Shown piece by piece: positions 37,901 to 47,911 of a stretch of 64,000 bases of DNA. The stretch covers positions 1,364,001-1,428,000 of the forward strand of contig CM031558.1 in assembly GCA_018466975.1 (NCBI GenBank), given 5' to 3'. The translations under genes and the position numbers were made by a program. A model generated the notes under the pieces. It saw only the letters and a list, made by a program, of their open reading frames with translations. It did not search any database and was not told where the DNA came from. Origin of the DNA: Sparassis latifolia (taxonomy: Eukaryota > Basidiomycota > Agaricomycetes > Polyporales > Sparassidaceae). Each line of letters starts with the position of its first letter. Positions within the stretch are counted from its first letter, which is position 1.

Positions 37901-39420
37901 ATGCATGACGATCTGTGTTCCGGACTCCACCTTGATTTGTGAAAGGCCACCGGAGAGTTGGGAGCTCTCCTTTGGTATCCCGAGATCAAGAACATCGATG
38001 CATATCTGGTAAGCATCAGTCCAAGTCAGCGGTTACCTGCATCCATTTGACGTGCATCAGAATGACTTGCAGGTCTTGATTGATAATCTGCTTGACGTGT
38101 GGGCGCAGGTTGACCCTCGTCGAATCATCATCAAGATGAAGCTGCATGCGCTCATCCATCTCAAGGACGATATTCGACGCCACGCCCCATGATCATGTTC
38201 TCCACTGAAGTCTTCGAGTGTTGGAATGCTATTTTCCGTATGTGCAGCATCCTTTCGAATCATCTCACGCCGAGCCGTGACATTGCTATCACGCTGGGTG
38301 ATATGGAACAATTCAAGCATCAAGTGAGCGGCGGCTGGTGGAAGAACAGCGCGAGGGAGTTTGTTCGGGCAGGAAGCGGTGTTCGCTCGTACATGACCGA
38401 CAACAAACAGCTGCAGCGCCGCCTGGGCTGGGTCGAGCACATCGTTCTCAAAGCCGGTGCATGACTATTGCCCTAGCTCACATCGAAAGCTAATCACAGA
38501 TGTCAGAAAAGGTTCAGTCCATCCAGAGTCACACAAGAAATGAAAGCAAGCACCCGCGAAGCAACTCTTACATCAACTGTGGGCTAATCTTTCAGATTCG
38601 GAGGCATTTCAATCGCTCGGTGAGGCAGATTGGGCACATGCAAAGCACGTCGTGTCACACTCTCACGACGCCTGTAAGGCGGGGTCATGGATCTTCTTCT
38701 GGACGGGCGAGGTATGTGAACTACCACAACTTTCACCACCGACATTGACTAATTTGGGAATTTGATACACAGCGCAATGCGCAGACAGGCCACATATTCA
38801 AGATTCTGACCACAATTTCGAAGAACTCAGACGGCCCAGGTGCAGTTGTTGTGGTGGAGGAGTTTGACATTCTGGACGTCAACGAGCCTCGTCTCAACAT
38901 GCCGATCCTCCGGCGCACAAAGCGTGCCCATGTCATTCAGCCAAAGGTATTGTGGACAACCTCACTGTTATTCAAGCACTAATTCATTGATGAACAGAAT
39001 GTGCTGTTTATATTCAACGCGCAACATGAATGTTTTGCCGGTCACTGTGCAATTATGGACAGCACCGACCCGGTTGTCCAAGAGTGTCAGGCAACGCAGA
39101 AGCGGCAGCAGTGCGTGCACCATACCAACGATGACCGCTTTCTCCTTAACCTGCATGCTCTACACAATGCCTCACTTATTCGAGAGACTCTCCCACGTCA
39201 CCTGACCGCACCGAAGCCCTATTTCGCCGACCGCTGAGCGAAGCACGACGAGATCGCTGCCACCTTGCATATCACTGGGCCACTGAAATGGGCAGCTACA
39301 GTCGCGAAGATGAAGGCGATCAAAGAGAAGAACAAGCTGGAGAAGAATGGTCCGGGTCCTGCAGGCATCTCGCAACGGGCAGTGATTCCTGTCCCAGGTT
39401 CCTCTACCACAGCGACATGA
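34983..39420 (+). pseudogene. Transposase-like protein of the composite transposon, multiply interrupted
   Basis: A C-x2-C...H finger-like segment (CLPCSAH, about 35030) is out of frame with the first ATG. Conserved blocks then follow through many introns: LRLSDDQLRAIIWVMRECG (about 35775), DWANPLIRPFIHVYPE, AQLETREYVIPVRWV, PWGDDVSGNVTKVYNAHTN, YFVRFSSTSPHA, NCQYDKMGGTEAERE (Cys-containing), TGVKDKIATYWIEQLI, LKILHTYLLGNDKYIW, SSIDGLTLPALRSAYMVQYK, LGKHFKAIQQL, VFECWNAIFRMCS, SRDIAITLGDMEQFKHQVSGG. I know this order from abundant Agaricomycete transposon proteins. Lesions: TGA at 37940-37942 (Trp in relatives), a frame break near 38188, and TGA at 39235-39237. Exon limits are approximate. 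Confidence 0.7.
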
Positions 39421-39876
39421 AGATGTGAATAGGGGAGGGGGAGGGGGGGCCATGATGGATGAGTGTCGAGGATGTTTCATGTCTTACACTTATGTTGCGA
39501 CAGAATGTACTGACGACTCGTGCATGAGCATGCTGTGTTTGTCCGTAATATGTTGATGTGATCCATACAAAAGAAGGCCATCCAGCAATTGGGCACCCGG
39601 TAGCAAGGGCTGTAGAACAACACTGAGAACGAAGTCCCTGCGGCGCTGCAAGAGGACCAAGAGCTGTTGAGAGTTGGGAGTCAGACTGCATGGATCTGGC
39701 AGATGCCACTCCGTAGAATATCTCAGCGCTCTTAGGATGAGTTTGGCCGGGTGCTATCTTATCGCTCTTCTCTTCAGATCTGTCGGATACTCCTTGGTGA
39801 GATTCCCCCGAGTCTAGGCCTCAATCTCAGGTGTAGCTCAGGTCAGTTTGGCGGTGTACCTAGGACCTAGCGGAGT
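39421..39876. other. Subterminal region of the long copy
   Basis: No gene. It contains the inner inverted segment GTTTGGCGGTGTAC (39846-39859) and a tandem 15-bp duplication, GGACCTAGCGGAGTT, at 39863-39892 that marks the junction with the 779-bp cassette. Confidence 0.6.
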
Positions 39877-40655
39877 TGGACCTAGCGGAGTTTGAAATAC
39901 CTACTATCTTCGGAAGGTGGGTGCTTTATATGGTGCACCTCTGACATAAGCAGACTGGTGCATCTTGGCAAGAATTCTACTCTACTCAATTTATTTCTGC
40001 CTCAGTGTACTTGCATCCTGTAAAATATAATTCCGGGTGAGCTTACACTGATGGTATACACCAGAGAAAGCTTTGGAAGTAGACAAGGTGATGCAACAGT
40101 TCACCATGCTCTGCACCTCGTGACACCCAAAATTCAGCTGCAGCCTGATTGCTTGACTATGGCACTTATCCATCAGCTGTATATCATACACAATGCAATG
40201 TAAGAACTGCATGTCTACCAAGGGGATATCCTGAGGATGAGGTGCAGTATGGGTGAGCATACAATGGTGTGAAGTTGTCTCTTTATTGCTGATGATGCAG
40301 CACTGGCATGTACAGTACATATTCCAGGCCTCACCCACAGGATGAGAAGAAAATTTTGATTACTGTGTCTATAGTATGTGTCTATGTGTATAGAAAATTT
40401 CTACTCAGCAGTATAAGCTGTGCAGAGTCTGATGTCTGATGCAAGTCCCTGAGAACTGCAGTCAACAACATTTGAATAGATCCTGTCTGTCTCCAGTTAG
40501 ATTGATGCAAAATGTTCTGTGTATTCAAGCTGAGGGCTTGGGCAGTCATATCAACTAAGAGGTTAAGCAAAACTCTGAATGCATGATGCTACAGAGATGT
40601 CTTCTTCTCCTCTCTCGAATTAATTTAATTAATTTTAATTAATTTCTTCGGACCC
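39877..40655. repeat. 779-bp cassette, copy 2
   Basis: Same sequence as 31954-32732. The first differences appear only in the right TIR (ACCCTTACCACTATAG here against ACCCTACCATTATAG). Confidence 0.9.
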
Positions 40656-40677
40656 TTACCACTATAGCTAGAGTCCC

Positions 40678-40685
40678 AATGCTCT
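40678..40685. repeat. Target-site duplication AATGCTCT, right copy
   Basis: Pairs with 31921-31928. Confidence 0.85.
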
Positions 40686-40831
40686 TGGTGTTGTTCATAG
40701 ACCTGGGAACCTGTGAGGCTCTGCCCCTAACGATGGAATGCAGTCTTCCGCAGTGACTTAATCGTCAACGCAGGGTGATTGGACAAAAGGGCTGATCACG
40801 TACATATTCAGTCACCCACCCAGTAGTACAT

Positions 40832-41432
40832 TCACGAAGTATCCATGGCTGCGTCTTGTCTTGTCTCTGAGGTGGATGGATGCAACAGTTCATCGAGCAG
40901 CGCGGCGACCTTCTTCTGAGTGTCGTCAGATTCTGCTTGTACCTTCTTCAATTCCACGTCACGACGGTTTGCTATCTGTGTCTCGTCTGAAAGGAGTAAA
41001 AGCAGTTTCATGGAATGGATGATTGAGAGCAATGAATGAGATGCCCTGATCTGCGCGACGCATACGATTTATTTCAACCGAATGGCCGAGTGTAGAAGAT
41101 ATGTACCATGGATTCTGCACGACATTGCGCCTGGAAAGCTTCCTGTGCCACCTTGAACTTATCCTTGTCCTCGATCTATAAGGATGGCCTTCATTGACAT
41201 TCTTTCGTATAAACTATGGCTCAAAACTTACAGAAGCAAGCCCAACAAGATCAACCATGCCATCCACGAGTGTCTCAATTTCCACGTCAACCTTCTTGTT
41301 CCATTCCTCTTCAATGGCGTCTAAATATTCGTTTGAATTTTGGTCTACAAGGGCTTGGTTACTGCGTTGAAGGAGCTTGGCGGTAGGGAGCGCCGACGGT
41401 CGCGATACATCGGTCTGAGGAACATCGGCCAT
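40832..41432 (-). CDS. MED22: Mediator of RNA polymerase II transcription subunit 22
   Basis: Exons 41432-41232, 41175-41107 and 41050-40832 with introns of 56 bp each give 162 residues, in phase throughout. Diagnostic MED22 (Srb6/Surf5) blocks: LLQRSNQAL, DAIEEEWNKKVDVEIETLVDG, KDKFKVAQEAFQAQCRAESM, HSMKLLLLLSDETQIANRRD. A C-terminal coiled coil follows (DVELKKVQAESDDTQKKVAALL). MED22 is a head-module subunit in the nucleus. The gene starts 136 bp from the divergent RAD51D-like gene, so they probably share a promoter region. Confidence 0.93.
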
Positions 41433-41568
41433 GTGAACAAATCGTGTAGTGCACGTAGGTGAACGCTAAGGACCTTAAAGGAGTGCCAAAAACTGGTTGG
41501 AACGGTCACGTGAAAGTGCTTACGCGTTCAATCTTCATTTGCTTCGATTACTGAGTCTGAGAGTCATC
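41433..41568. promoter_or_regulatory. Bidirectional promoter region, MED22 and RAD51D-like gene
   Basis: Only 136 bp separate the two start codons, which point away from each other. No TATA box is evident. Confidence 0.5.
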
Positions 41569-42798
41569 ATGCGTCTCCAGACACTCGTACCCCCTCTGCC
41601 CCAGGATCTAGTTGACGCTTTGGAAAATGTGGGGATCAAGACGGACATGGATCTTCTTTTTTCTGGCAGTGCACTCCAAATTTTCAAGATATTGCCTCCC
41701 GGATCTGTTAGTCCCCATGAGTTCTCCGAGTTAGTCTCGCATGTTGCTGCCCGAATATCAGCTCCTGCGATCCGTGGAGATGCACTTCTTACCCTGGAAG
41801 AGAAAAGGTTCGAAGCTCACTTTCACGGAGACGGTATGTCCAGCGGTGTCTTATCTTTGGATGAACTCGTTGGCGGATTCGGTGGATCTCGAATCATTGA
41901 AATTGCTGGAGACAAGGCAGCCGGAAAGACGGTAAGAGTCATTTAAACTGTATTGGTGATATGCTTTGACGAAGGTGCTTCGCCAAGGCGTTAGCTCTTC
42001 AAGTGGTGCTAAGGCATCTCTCAAACGTGTATGACTCTGCTGCATTGTGGATCGATACGACAGGAGAACTTCTTGTTGACAGTGTTCCCATCCTACTAGA
42101 GCACTGTGCCGGAAATGTCTTGCAGCCGATTTTCATCTCTTCAGCTACCTGATCTGTGATGCTTCTAGGCTGTCTCCACAGTTCTGGATAGACTGCAGGT
42201 CGCACTCACCTTTGACATCGAAGCAGCAGAGGACGTCTTGGAAACTCTGCGATCGTCTCTTGTGCGTTCCGTCTTGTAGGTCTGGCCGCATTCACAGACG
42301 TTGGTTTACAGTCAGACCGTGATGCTTCCCCTGTCATGCGCTGCGTAGTCATTGACTCCATATCGTCACTTCTCAGCCCCTTGTTGAGTGCGACCTCTTC
42401 CCAAGGTGGGATATGTTGTGTTTGTTCAACAGAGAGGCTCACTCGTCTGCATTGGGCAAGGTCATGCCATTATGACCACCTTCATGCGGCAACTGCGCGC
42501 CCTTGCGGACGCGTTCTCGCTTACCATCCTCGTAAGCCTCCGCATTCGAGCCACAATGTAGCGGACTGACTTCAGTTTCCAGGTGATTAACACATCTTCC
42601 GGGTCATCTCCCTGGAATCCGGACTCGGCATTCTTATCCACAACTCGAAAACCGGCTTTGGGACCTTCCTTCACATTTCTCACTGAGACTACTCTCTGGC
42701 TGGCCAAGTGCGAATCAGAAGGCGATGATCCGGAGCAAGAATGTACCACACATGTTGCAGAAGTTTTCAGGTCAAGGACAAAGGTGGGCTCGCCTTAG
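41569..42798 (+). CDS. RAD51 paralogue, RAD51D-like recombinase (two apparent frameshifts)
   Basis: The start MRLQTLVPPLP is followed by an HhH-like N-terminal domain (DLVDALENVGIKTDMDLLF) and a RecA core: GVLSLDELVGGF, Walker A GDKAAGKT (about 41911-41934), Walker B-like VMRCVVIDS (about 42335), then ALADAFSLTILVINTSSGSS and FTFLTETTLWLAKCE. The layout best fits RAD51D; XRCC2 or another paralogue is possible. It should act in homologous recombination in the nucleus. After intron 1 the exon at 41975 only continues the family sequence if one base near 41980 is removed, and near 42271-42275 one base is missing. Other junctions are clean GT-AG. Confidence 0.75.
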
Positions 42799-43172
42799 TT
42801 TGAGGGACTGCCTTCTCATAATACTGCATCCGTCTCCAGCGTTCGAAAACATGGTGCTCGTTCAAAATTCGCCGTGGCGTCTTGTTGAGCGATGAGTGAG
42901 GGAGAGAAATCGACTTGCATAATGCCCCTCTGCCATGCAGACGTGTACCGCATGCACTAAACGCTCTCGCCGTCAGCTGTTCAACCCAGCCTCCACTTAA
43001 ATATCGAATCCACATGCTACTGCTTTGTCTTACACAAGCAATACCCCCTGGCAGTCCCAAGCAATTCGAAATGTCCAAACGATGTCCACCCGATTGCAAC
43101 TTTGCAAGACAATAATCTAGGAAAGACATATATTACACAGAAATACACTCAAATTCCTGCGTACAGGAATAA
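42799..43172. other. Convergent 3' intergenic region
   Basis: Between the ends of the RAD51D-like and Serinc genes. A minus-strand frame of 120 codons (42767-43129) has no supporting motif. Confidence 0.5.
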
Positions 43173-45097
43173 TCAAAGGTCGCCGAACCTGATGTGATTA
43201 CTGCATTCAGCATCGCGACGCGAACAGAAGATCAAAAGACGACGTACCTATCAGGCATCAGGACGGGTGCGAGCAGGCTCCACATGTACAACAGCATGCA
43301 GACCCAGCTCGAGACAACCCGCATCCACATAGCCACCTCCGAGCGGCCAATATAGACATCCTGGTCTGGATCATCTTGCCCTGTGGACGCTTTCACGACG
43401 TTCCTGCGGTGAAACATCAGCTGTTAGAACATTCCACAGTAAGGGGTGGTAGACCACGCACCAATCAGTCAGGAGCATTGCCACGTACATCGCACCAATG
43501 GCAAAGATAACATGGAACCATGAGTACTGCGATCGGATACGATGAGTAATGATGATCTGAGAGTTAACGGAACTGAGGTACGGACATTGTATCGTGTGCC
43601 TGTCCGTTCGTCGTCACGCGTCTCAGGATTCACCTCGTCATCGTCCTCATCCTCATCTTCATCCAATGCAGATGCAGGAATTGCTCTGAAAGTTGATAAT
43701 AAGCACATTTCTCGAAATATTTTTTCTGAGATTCTACTCACCCAGCTTCCACTGCAGCCAATAATGCCTGATACCGAGGCGACTCGGTGCGACTCGGCTG
43801 GCTGCTCACCACCCCGAGCTCTGCATGGCCATCATCGTCGCTCGGCAGCTGCAGCGCGCCTTTCTTGTTCTTGCCTACTAACGCTCGACTCTGCGTCGCG
43901 GCACGGGTGGTAGAGTATGCTACAGCCAGGAAGGTGAAGACCGCACCAAGCACGACAGTCGTGGTTCGGGCGCCTTCCACCGTGCCAGGTCCGTTGCGGC
44001 GCAGAGGATTGCAGGCCTCGTGCTCATGGTTGCCGACAGCAGACATGATGAGGTATGTGCAGTACACCGCAACCATGCTCGACTGAGCAAGTCCGGAGCG
44101 GGGGTTGTACTCCTGCACGGTCGGGTGTATGCACATGACGGTGATGACAACGCATAGCGCGAGATTGAAAGAGATGAAGAACCGGTTGAGGGTGCAGCCC
44201 GATTGCGCGAAGAACGCATAGAGTATGCCCGTTAGCGTAATGGCAGCGGCATACATACTCGCTGTGGATCCGATGAGAATCCATTGCCAGAGATTAGAGT
44301 TGGACGCTTCCCAATTCTCTAGACAAGTTTCGGACCACGAGTGTGCGAAGTCGACTAGAAGGACCAGTCCGAGTAGGATAAATATAGTGGCACCGATCAA
44401 TGCAACATAGTTGCCCCAGAACATAAAGAAGCCGTTCGGAATGAAGAACGATGCAACGAGGAGAACTAGCCAGAGAAGGACCTTCGGTCCCCACCAACTA
44501 CTTGCGGTCAGTAACATCGTGACATTCAACCAGCTTCATGCCTACCCATTCTGTATGGAAGCACGTTTGTCCTTCGTGTCTTTGACGCCAATCAGACCAG
44601 CACCGAGGATTGCGTGGAACAGAGCCAATGCAAAACAGATCCGATGGACCTAGCGGCCAATGAAGACACGATCGCATGCTTAGAGAGGCACACTTACTGC
44701 AAGAACACCGTAACATCTGCCTTCAGCACATTCCATCTCCAGGTAGCCGTGACTCCACTTCTGAATCAAGTCGATTGCCCAGCGAGTCTTCATTAACCAC
44801 GCCAACATGGAGTTCAGACAGAAAATAATCTGCAGTTTACGCTCAGCGCACTCATACACAACAGCACACAGAGTAAAACTCACAGCAAACCCGACACGCG
44901 TGGCAATTGAAGAATTGCAATTACATGACTTGCAGAACATCGACGCTGAGAAACCACAGTGAGATCCACAATCGTACCTAGTAGTGAGTCAGGTACTCAC
45001 CCGCTGTAGAAGTGAAGCAGAAGGCTAGTCCAGCTAGGCATGATGATGCGACAGTCCCAAAGACACCTGCAAGTGGTACGGAGAAGAAGACACCCAT
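43173..45097 (-). CDS. Serine incorporator / TMS1-family membrane protein
   Basis: The start MGVFFSVPLAGVFG is typical of the Serinc/TDE1/TMS1 family. A Cys-rich CKSCNCNSS segment follows, then RWAIDLIQKWSHGYLEMECAEGRCYG, and a long exon with several TM helices containing WWGPKVLLW, GFFMFWGNYVALIGATIFILLG, DFAHSWSETCLENWE and GCTLNRFFISFNL. Later exons give an acidic loop (DEDEDEDDDE), YSWFHVIFAIGAMYVAMLLTDW and YIGRSEVAMWMRVVSSWVC. The proposed final exon ends PDRFGDL at 43173 after a GT-AG intron; otherwise the frame stops at 43232. About 10 TM helices, endomembrane or plasma membrane; the proposed role is incorporation of serine into lipids, or lipid scrambling. Confidence 0.9.
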
Positions 45098-46042
45098 GGT
45101 GGAAGATGGACTTTACGTTCAACGGTCTATGTAAGTCTGCGCAGACCTCAACGCAGGCGATTACGTAATGCCTCGCCACCTTCACTTCGACGCTCCATGT
45201 TCATAGCTCGGTACCACTCTTCCTTGCAGCATATGGTAACAGCAGCTTTAAGGGTGAAAGAATATCCTTACAGTATAAAACACAGTAATTAGATTACAAC
45301 TCTCTGCCAACGACGCGATAAGCCGTAGCCAATAAGTATCCTACTCGCCCGCCCAGCATCATCTATCGCGCTTGAAGTATTTGCTAGTAACCGCGGATCC
45401 TTGTATCATGTCAAATACTGTCTCTCCAATGCCCAGGTAACGTTCCGCCACTGAACGCAACGTAGGTTCGGTGATAACAGCAGTCTCGGGCCTGCATAAC
45501 ACGTATATATAACATCAGCACAAGAACCTGACTCCAGCAAACAGCATAACTCACGTGAAACCACTTGATCTTCTGACACCAGCAACAACAGTGGACACTA
45601 ACACAGCATCCACCGCAAGATGGAATAATTTCCCGAGGCCGCCCATCCCGATCTGGAGATGTATTGAACAAGGAGTGGGAGGACGTGGGTTGAAGCGTGA
45701 CAATCAAGTGGGTTTAGATGATGATAAACGAAGTTATGCAAAAAGATCAGAGAGTGGGCACGGTGGCTAAAGGTGAGACCTCCTCAGCTAAGTATGTGCA
45801 GCGCGACCGGAGTGCCACTGCGAATGCGAACGGCATGTCACGCGCACGTGATCTATTACTGAGGTAGAACATGCCTTGCGCGATCTTCGACAATTGAATG
45901 AAGAGCTCTGTGCGCAGACTGGCTAACGTTTCTTATATTACACGGCAACGCAGATAAAAGTACAATTGGGTGCTATCAATGATTCGTAGACTCGTAGCAA
46001 TCACGCTATTACAGCAACACGGCAACCTTCACTCTCGTGAAG
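45098..46042. other. Intergenic, no gene seen
   Basis: Upstream region of the Serinc gene and 3' region of the aldolase-family gene. Short open frames on both strands overlap without motif support. Confidence 0.5.
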
Positions 46043-47184
46043 CTAGGCAGATTTTCCGGCCTCAAACGACACACCCTCACGGGCTTCCAATGCTTTGAAG
46101 TGGGGCAAACCGCTGAACCAACCTGTCCTAGGTGAGCCAACGATCTGCGCAGTGTAGGCAGCCTCATCGAGCGGTATTTTCACTGTTCCTGTGGCTTTCG
46201 CTGCGGCATCAGCGAGCAGCTGGACTTGGCACGATTTTTCAAGGGCTATGTAGAAGTGGACTGTAGCTTCAATCGTGGGCGAAGCCACCAACAGACCATG
46301 GTTCTACGCTCAGATTAAGAGTCAGCAAAGCCCACCTGTGCAGGCTCCATCTGACGAACCTGCAATATAGCTGCCTAGCCCGTACGTCAGCAATTACTGC
46401 TGCTATAAGGCCAAACGTAGCTCACTTTCTTTGACCCGAGACACTCTGCAATGCGTTTTCCTTCCTCTTCTTCTAATACAACCCCACCAAATCGATCATA
46501 GAGGACATGGTCCTGTGAACACATCAGCCGGTTGCACAAAATGTAAGATCAGCACGTGTTACATTGTAGAATGCGCAGCTATCTTGAGTGATGATATCGA
46601 GCTCCTTCCCTAGAGTTGAGAAAGCCCGGCCATAGATAGAATGGGTATGGGCAGCGCAGATGACGTCCGGTCGAGCGGCATGGACAGCCGAGTGGATCAT
46701 GTAGGCTGCTCTGTTCAGCAGCCGCAACGGACCGGATTCATCTTGAAATTTCCCGTCGTGATCGACAAGAAGAAGATCGGAAGGCTGAATGAGAGAAAAG
46801 TGCAACCCCTGATGCATGTAAGCTCACATGAAAGAAGAGAGCTCTAATGTCACGCACGAAGGGATTAACCCAAAAACAATCGGGCCGAACGGGATCCTGC
46901 CACAAAGAGAATATAGCGCTTGCACAGGTTGGAAACAGAAAATAGCCTACCCTAAGGGTGATGTGGCCTGCAACGCCTTCGTTATATCCTTCATGACCTA
47001 CAGTAGTGATTGGTAATGACGATCGAGAACGTAGTGGGGACTGCTCACCAAAAATTCGAAAAGCCTGCGCAAGACGATATTTCAGGAACTCTCTCTCTTG
47101 GAGCTTCGACTCGAAGCTGGGGGGAACGAATTCTGTTGACGCCCCAATAGCGGGGTTCAGGGTTCTGTCTGAGCGTTTGGACAT
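46043..47184 (-). CDS. Class II aldolase/adducin-family protein
   Basis: ATG 47184 (MSKRSDRTLNPAIG); an upstream ATG at 47196 is in the same frame. Spliced exons show FLKYRLAQAFRIFGHEGYNEGVAGHITLRDP (His in GHITLRDP), then PDVICAAHTHSIYGRAFSTLG with the metal-binding HTH pair, DSCAFYN, GKRIAECLG and AILQNHGLLVASPTIEATVHFYIALEKSCQ with the third His. This is the L-fuculose-phosphate aldolase/adducin fold. Fungal members are mostly uncharacterised; the metal-binding histidines suggest a zinc lyase, but the substrate is unknown. The intron at the HEGYNEG junction is GT-AG. Confidence 0.87.
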
Positions 47185-47719
47185 GGCGAAGGACAAATGG
47201 CTCGTAGGAGACTGCCTGACTTCAGTATATATAGCCGTCAGGCTGATGTTCGAGAACCCTTGGCATCAGCTGGATTCAACATGTGATTGCAGCCTTGTTT
47301 TCTCCTATTGGCACGCATAACGGTGCGTTCTCAGATCGGATATCAATGTATAGTTACCGTTGGCATATTGAGAAGGCGCAAACGGACCCTGCGCCGCATC
47401 ATCTGGCCGTCAGAATCAGTACACGGTGTTATAGCTTCTGCTGGCTTACCAGGTATACAGTGCGTGGAACAGTGTCATTCTGAGCCACCACGACGAATCT
47501 GGAGTGTCGGGGAGGTCCTAGCATGCAAAATACCCAAGGCGAGACAGCTGGATATGTCATAGTCGTGTGACCCTACTGCTGCCAGCATGTTGCTTCTAGC
47601 AGGATATCTGAAACGAACAGGCGAATCTATCCGGACCAGTACCGAGCTTGAGAAAGGGGTGAACGTACGGACTTACTCATACTATTCAAATCCATTGGTC
47701 CTGGTAGTACTACTTACTA
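47185..47719. other. Intergenic, no gene seen
   Basis: Upstream of the class II aldolase-family gene. Nothing else is recognised before the MITE. Confidence 0.5.
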
Positions 47720-47909
47720 CATCAGCAAAAGTCAACTTTTGCTTACCGGTGTTATTCCCTTGATTAAGGAAAAATAAGGAGATCTCTTCTCTTATTCGTC
47801 CATTATTCACCCTGATTGGCTTTAATTGCCCAAATAAGAACGGAGACCTCCTTAATTAAGGAGATAACGAAGCTAAATGGAGGTAACCAAAAGTTGACTT
47901 TTGCTGATG
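47720..47909. mobile_element. Tc1/mariner-type MITE (190 bp)
   Basis: Terminal inverted repeats CATCAGCAAAAGTCAACTTTTG on both ends, each flanked by TA (47718-47719 and 47910-47911), the duplication used by Tc1/mariner elements. The interior is AT-rich and partly self-complementary, with no ORF. Confidence 0.75.
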
Positions 47910-47911
47910 TA

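Larger units (their letters stand above)
31929..40677. mobile_element. Composite TIR DNA transposon (8.75 kb) with 8-bp TSD
   Basis: The left end GGGACTCTTGCTATAGTGGT and the right end, whose reverse complement is GGGACTCTAGCTATAGTGGT, form 25-26 bp terminal inverted repeats, flanked by AATGCTCT on both sides. Inside, a short copy (31929-32753) and a long gene-bearing copy (32760-40677) stand in tandem, separated only by TGCTCT. An 8-bp duplication is known for hAT and Zisupton-type elements. The encoded proteins belong to a large Agaricomycete family that I cannot place firmly in either. Confidence 0.82.
32760..40677. mobile_element. Long copy with two divergent genes (7.9 kb)
   Basis: The left TIR at 32760-32784 continues into GTACACCGCCAAAC (32783-32796). 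The inverse of that inner sequence is at 39846-39859, but on the right side the 779-bp cassette lies between the inner and outer parts of the repeat. It carries a plus-strand transposase-like pseudogene and a minus-strand companion gene. Confidence 0.75.

Noticed and set aside
42767..43129. 120-codon minus-strand frame between the RAD51D-like and Serinc genes
   Set aside because: It overlaps the last RAD51D-like exon, has no domain and lies in a convergent 3' region.
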